From NCBI GenBank assembly GCA_900552465.1, contig URZO01000073.1, positions 1 through 22,485 of the forward strand: a stretch of 22,485 nt of DNA. The letters are read 5' to 3'. Under the pieces are notes generated by a model. That model worked only from the letters and a program-made list of their open reading frames with translations, searched no databases and was not told where the DNA came from. Below are positions 22,478 to 22,485 of the stretch, piece after piece. The first letter of the stretch is position 1. Each line of letters begins with the position of its first letter. The position numbers and the translations under genes are program-made. This DNA comes from an uncultured Parabacteroides sp. (lineage in GTDB: Bacteria; Bacteroidota; Bacteroidia; Bacteroidales; Tannerellaceae).

Positions 22478-22485
22478 GCCGCAGG

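Overview
The window looks like chromosomal DNA from a Bacteroidales bacterium, most likely Parabacteroides or a close relative (inference). The reasons are Bacteroidetes-type promoters (TTTG, about 20 bp, TAnnTTTG), purine-poor ribosome-binding regions, many exported proteins and lipoproteins with Bacteroidetes relatives, a DUF6261-like gene, and an arginine cluster (argR, GNAT, argG, argC, argD) of the kind used by Bacteroides for succinylated arginine synthesis. No tRNA, rRNA, CRISPR array or intact transposase was seen.

Layout. 1-4160 holds a ferredoxin, a two-gene proline catabolic operon (P5C dehydrogenase and proline dehydrogenase) and a convergent proC. 4295-8129 holds an exported C1-type cysteine peptidase, an NlpE-like lipoprotein that has lost its CxxC pair, and a MscS-type channel. 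8161-13578 holds an exported DPP IV-type peptidase in tandem with the channel gene, a GH78-like rhamnosidase and an FKBP-type lipoprotein. 13705-18479 is the arginine cluster on the minus strand, in transcription order argR, GNAT acyltransferase, argG, argC, argD. Its intergenic gaps carry elaborate palindromic repeats. 18666-19460 is a divergent M48 metallopeptidase lipoprotein.

19571-21606 is an AT-rich accessory stretch: a small unknown protein, a secreted repeat protein with a C-terminus like a type IX secretion sorting domain, a strongly structured segment that may encode a noncoding RNA, a 13-codon stub resembling a beheaded secreted-protein gene, and an array of five 16-bp palindromes spaced at exactly 42 bp. 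The array lies just upstream of a GC-richer gene for a DUF6261-like helical protein (21607-22422). A repeat also found between argD and argC recurs right after that gene.

How it fits together. PRODH and P5CDH degrade proline to glutamate, ProC makes proline from the same P5C intermediate, and the arginine genes draw on glutamate through N-acylated intermediates. ArgR probably regulates its own promoter through a set of helically phased ARG-box-like sites. The most unusual items are the 42-bp phased palindrome array before the DUF6261-like gene, the structured RNA candidate at 20973-21231, and the nested palindromic element in the argC-argD gap.
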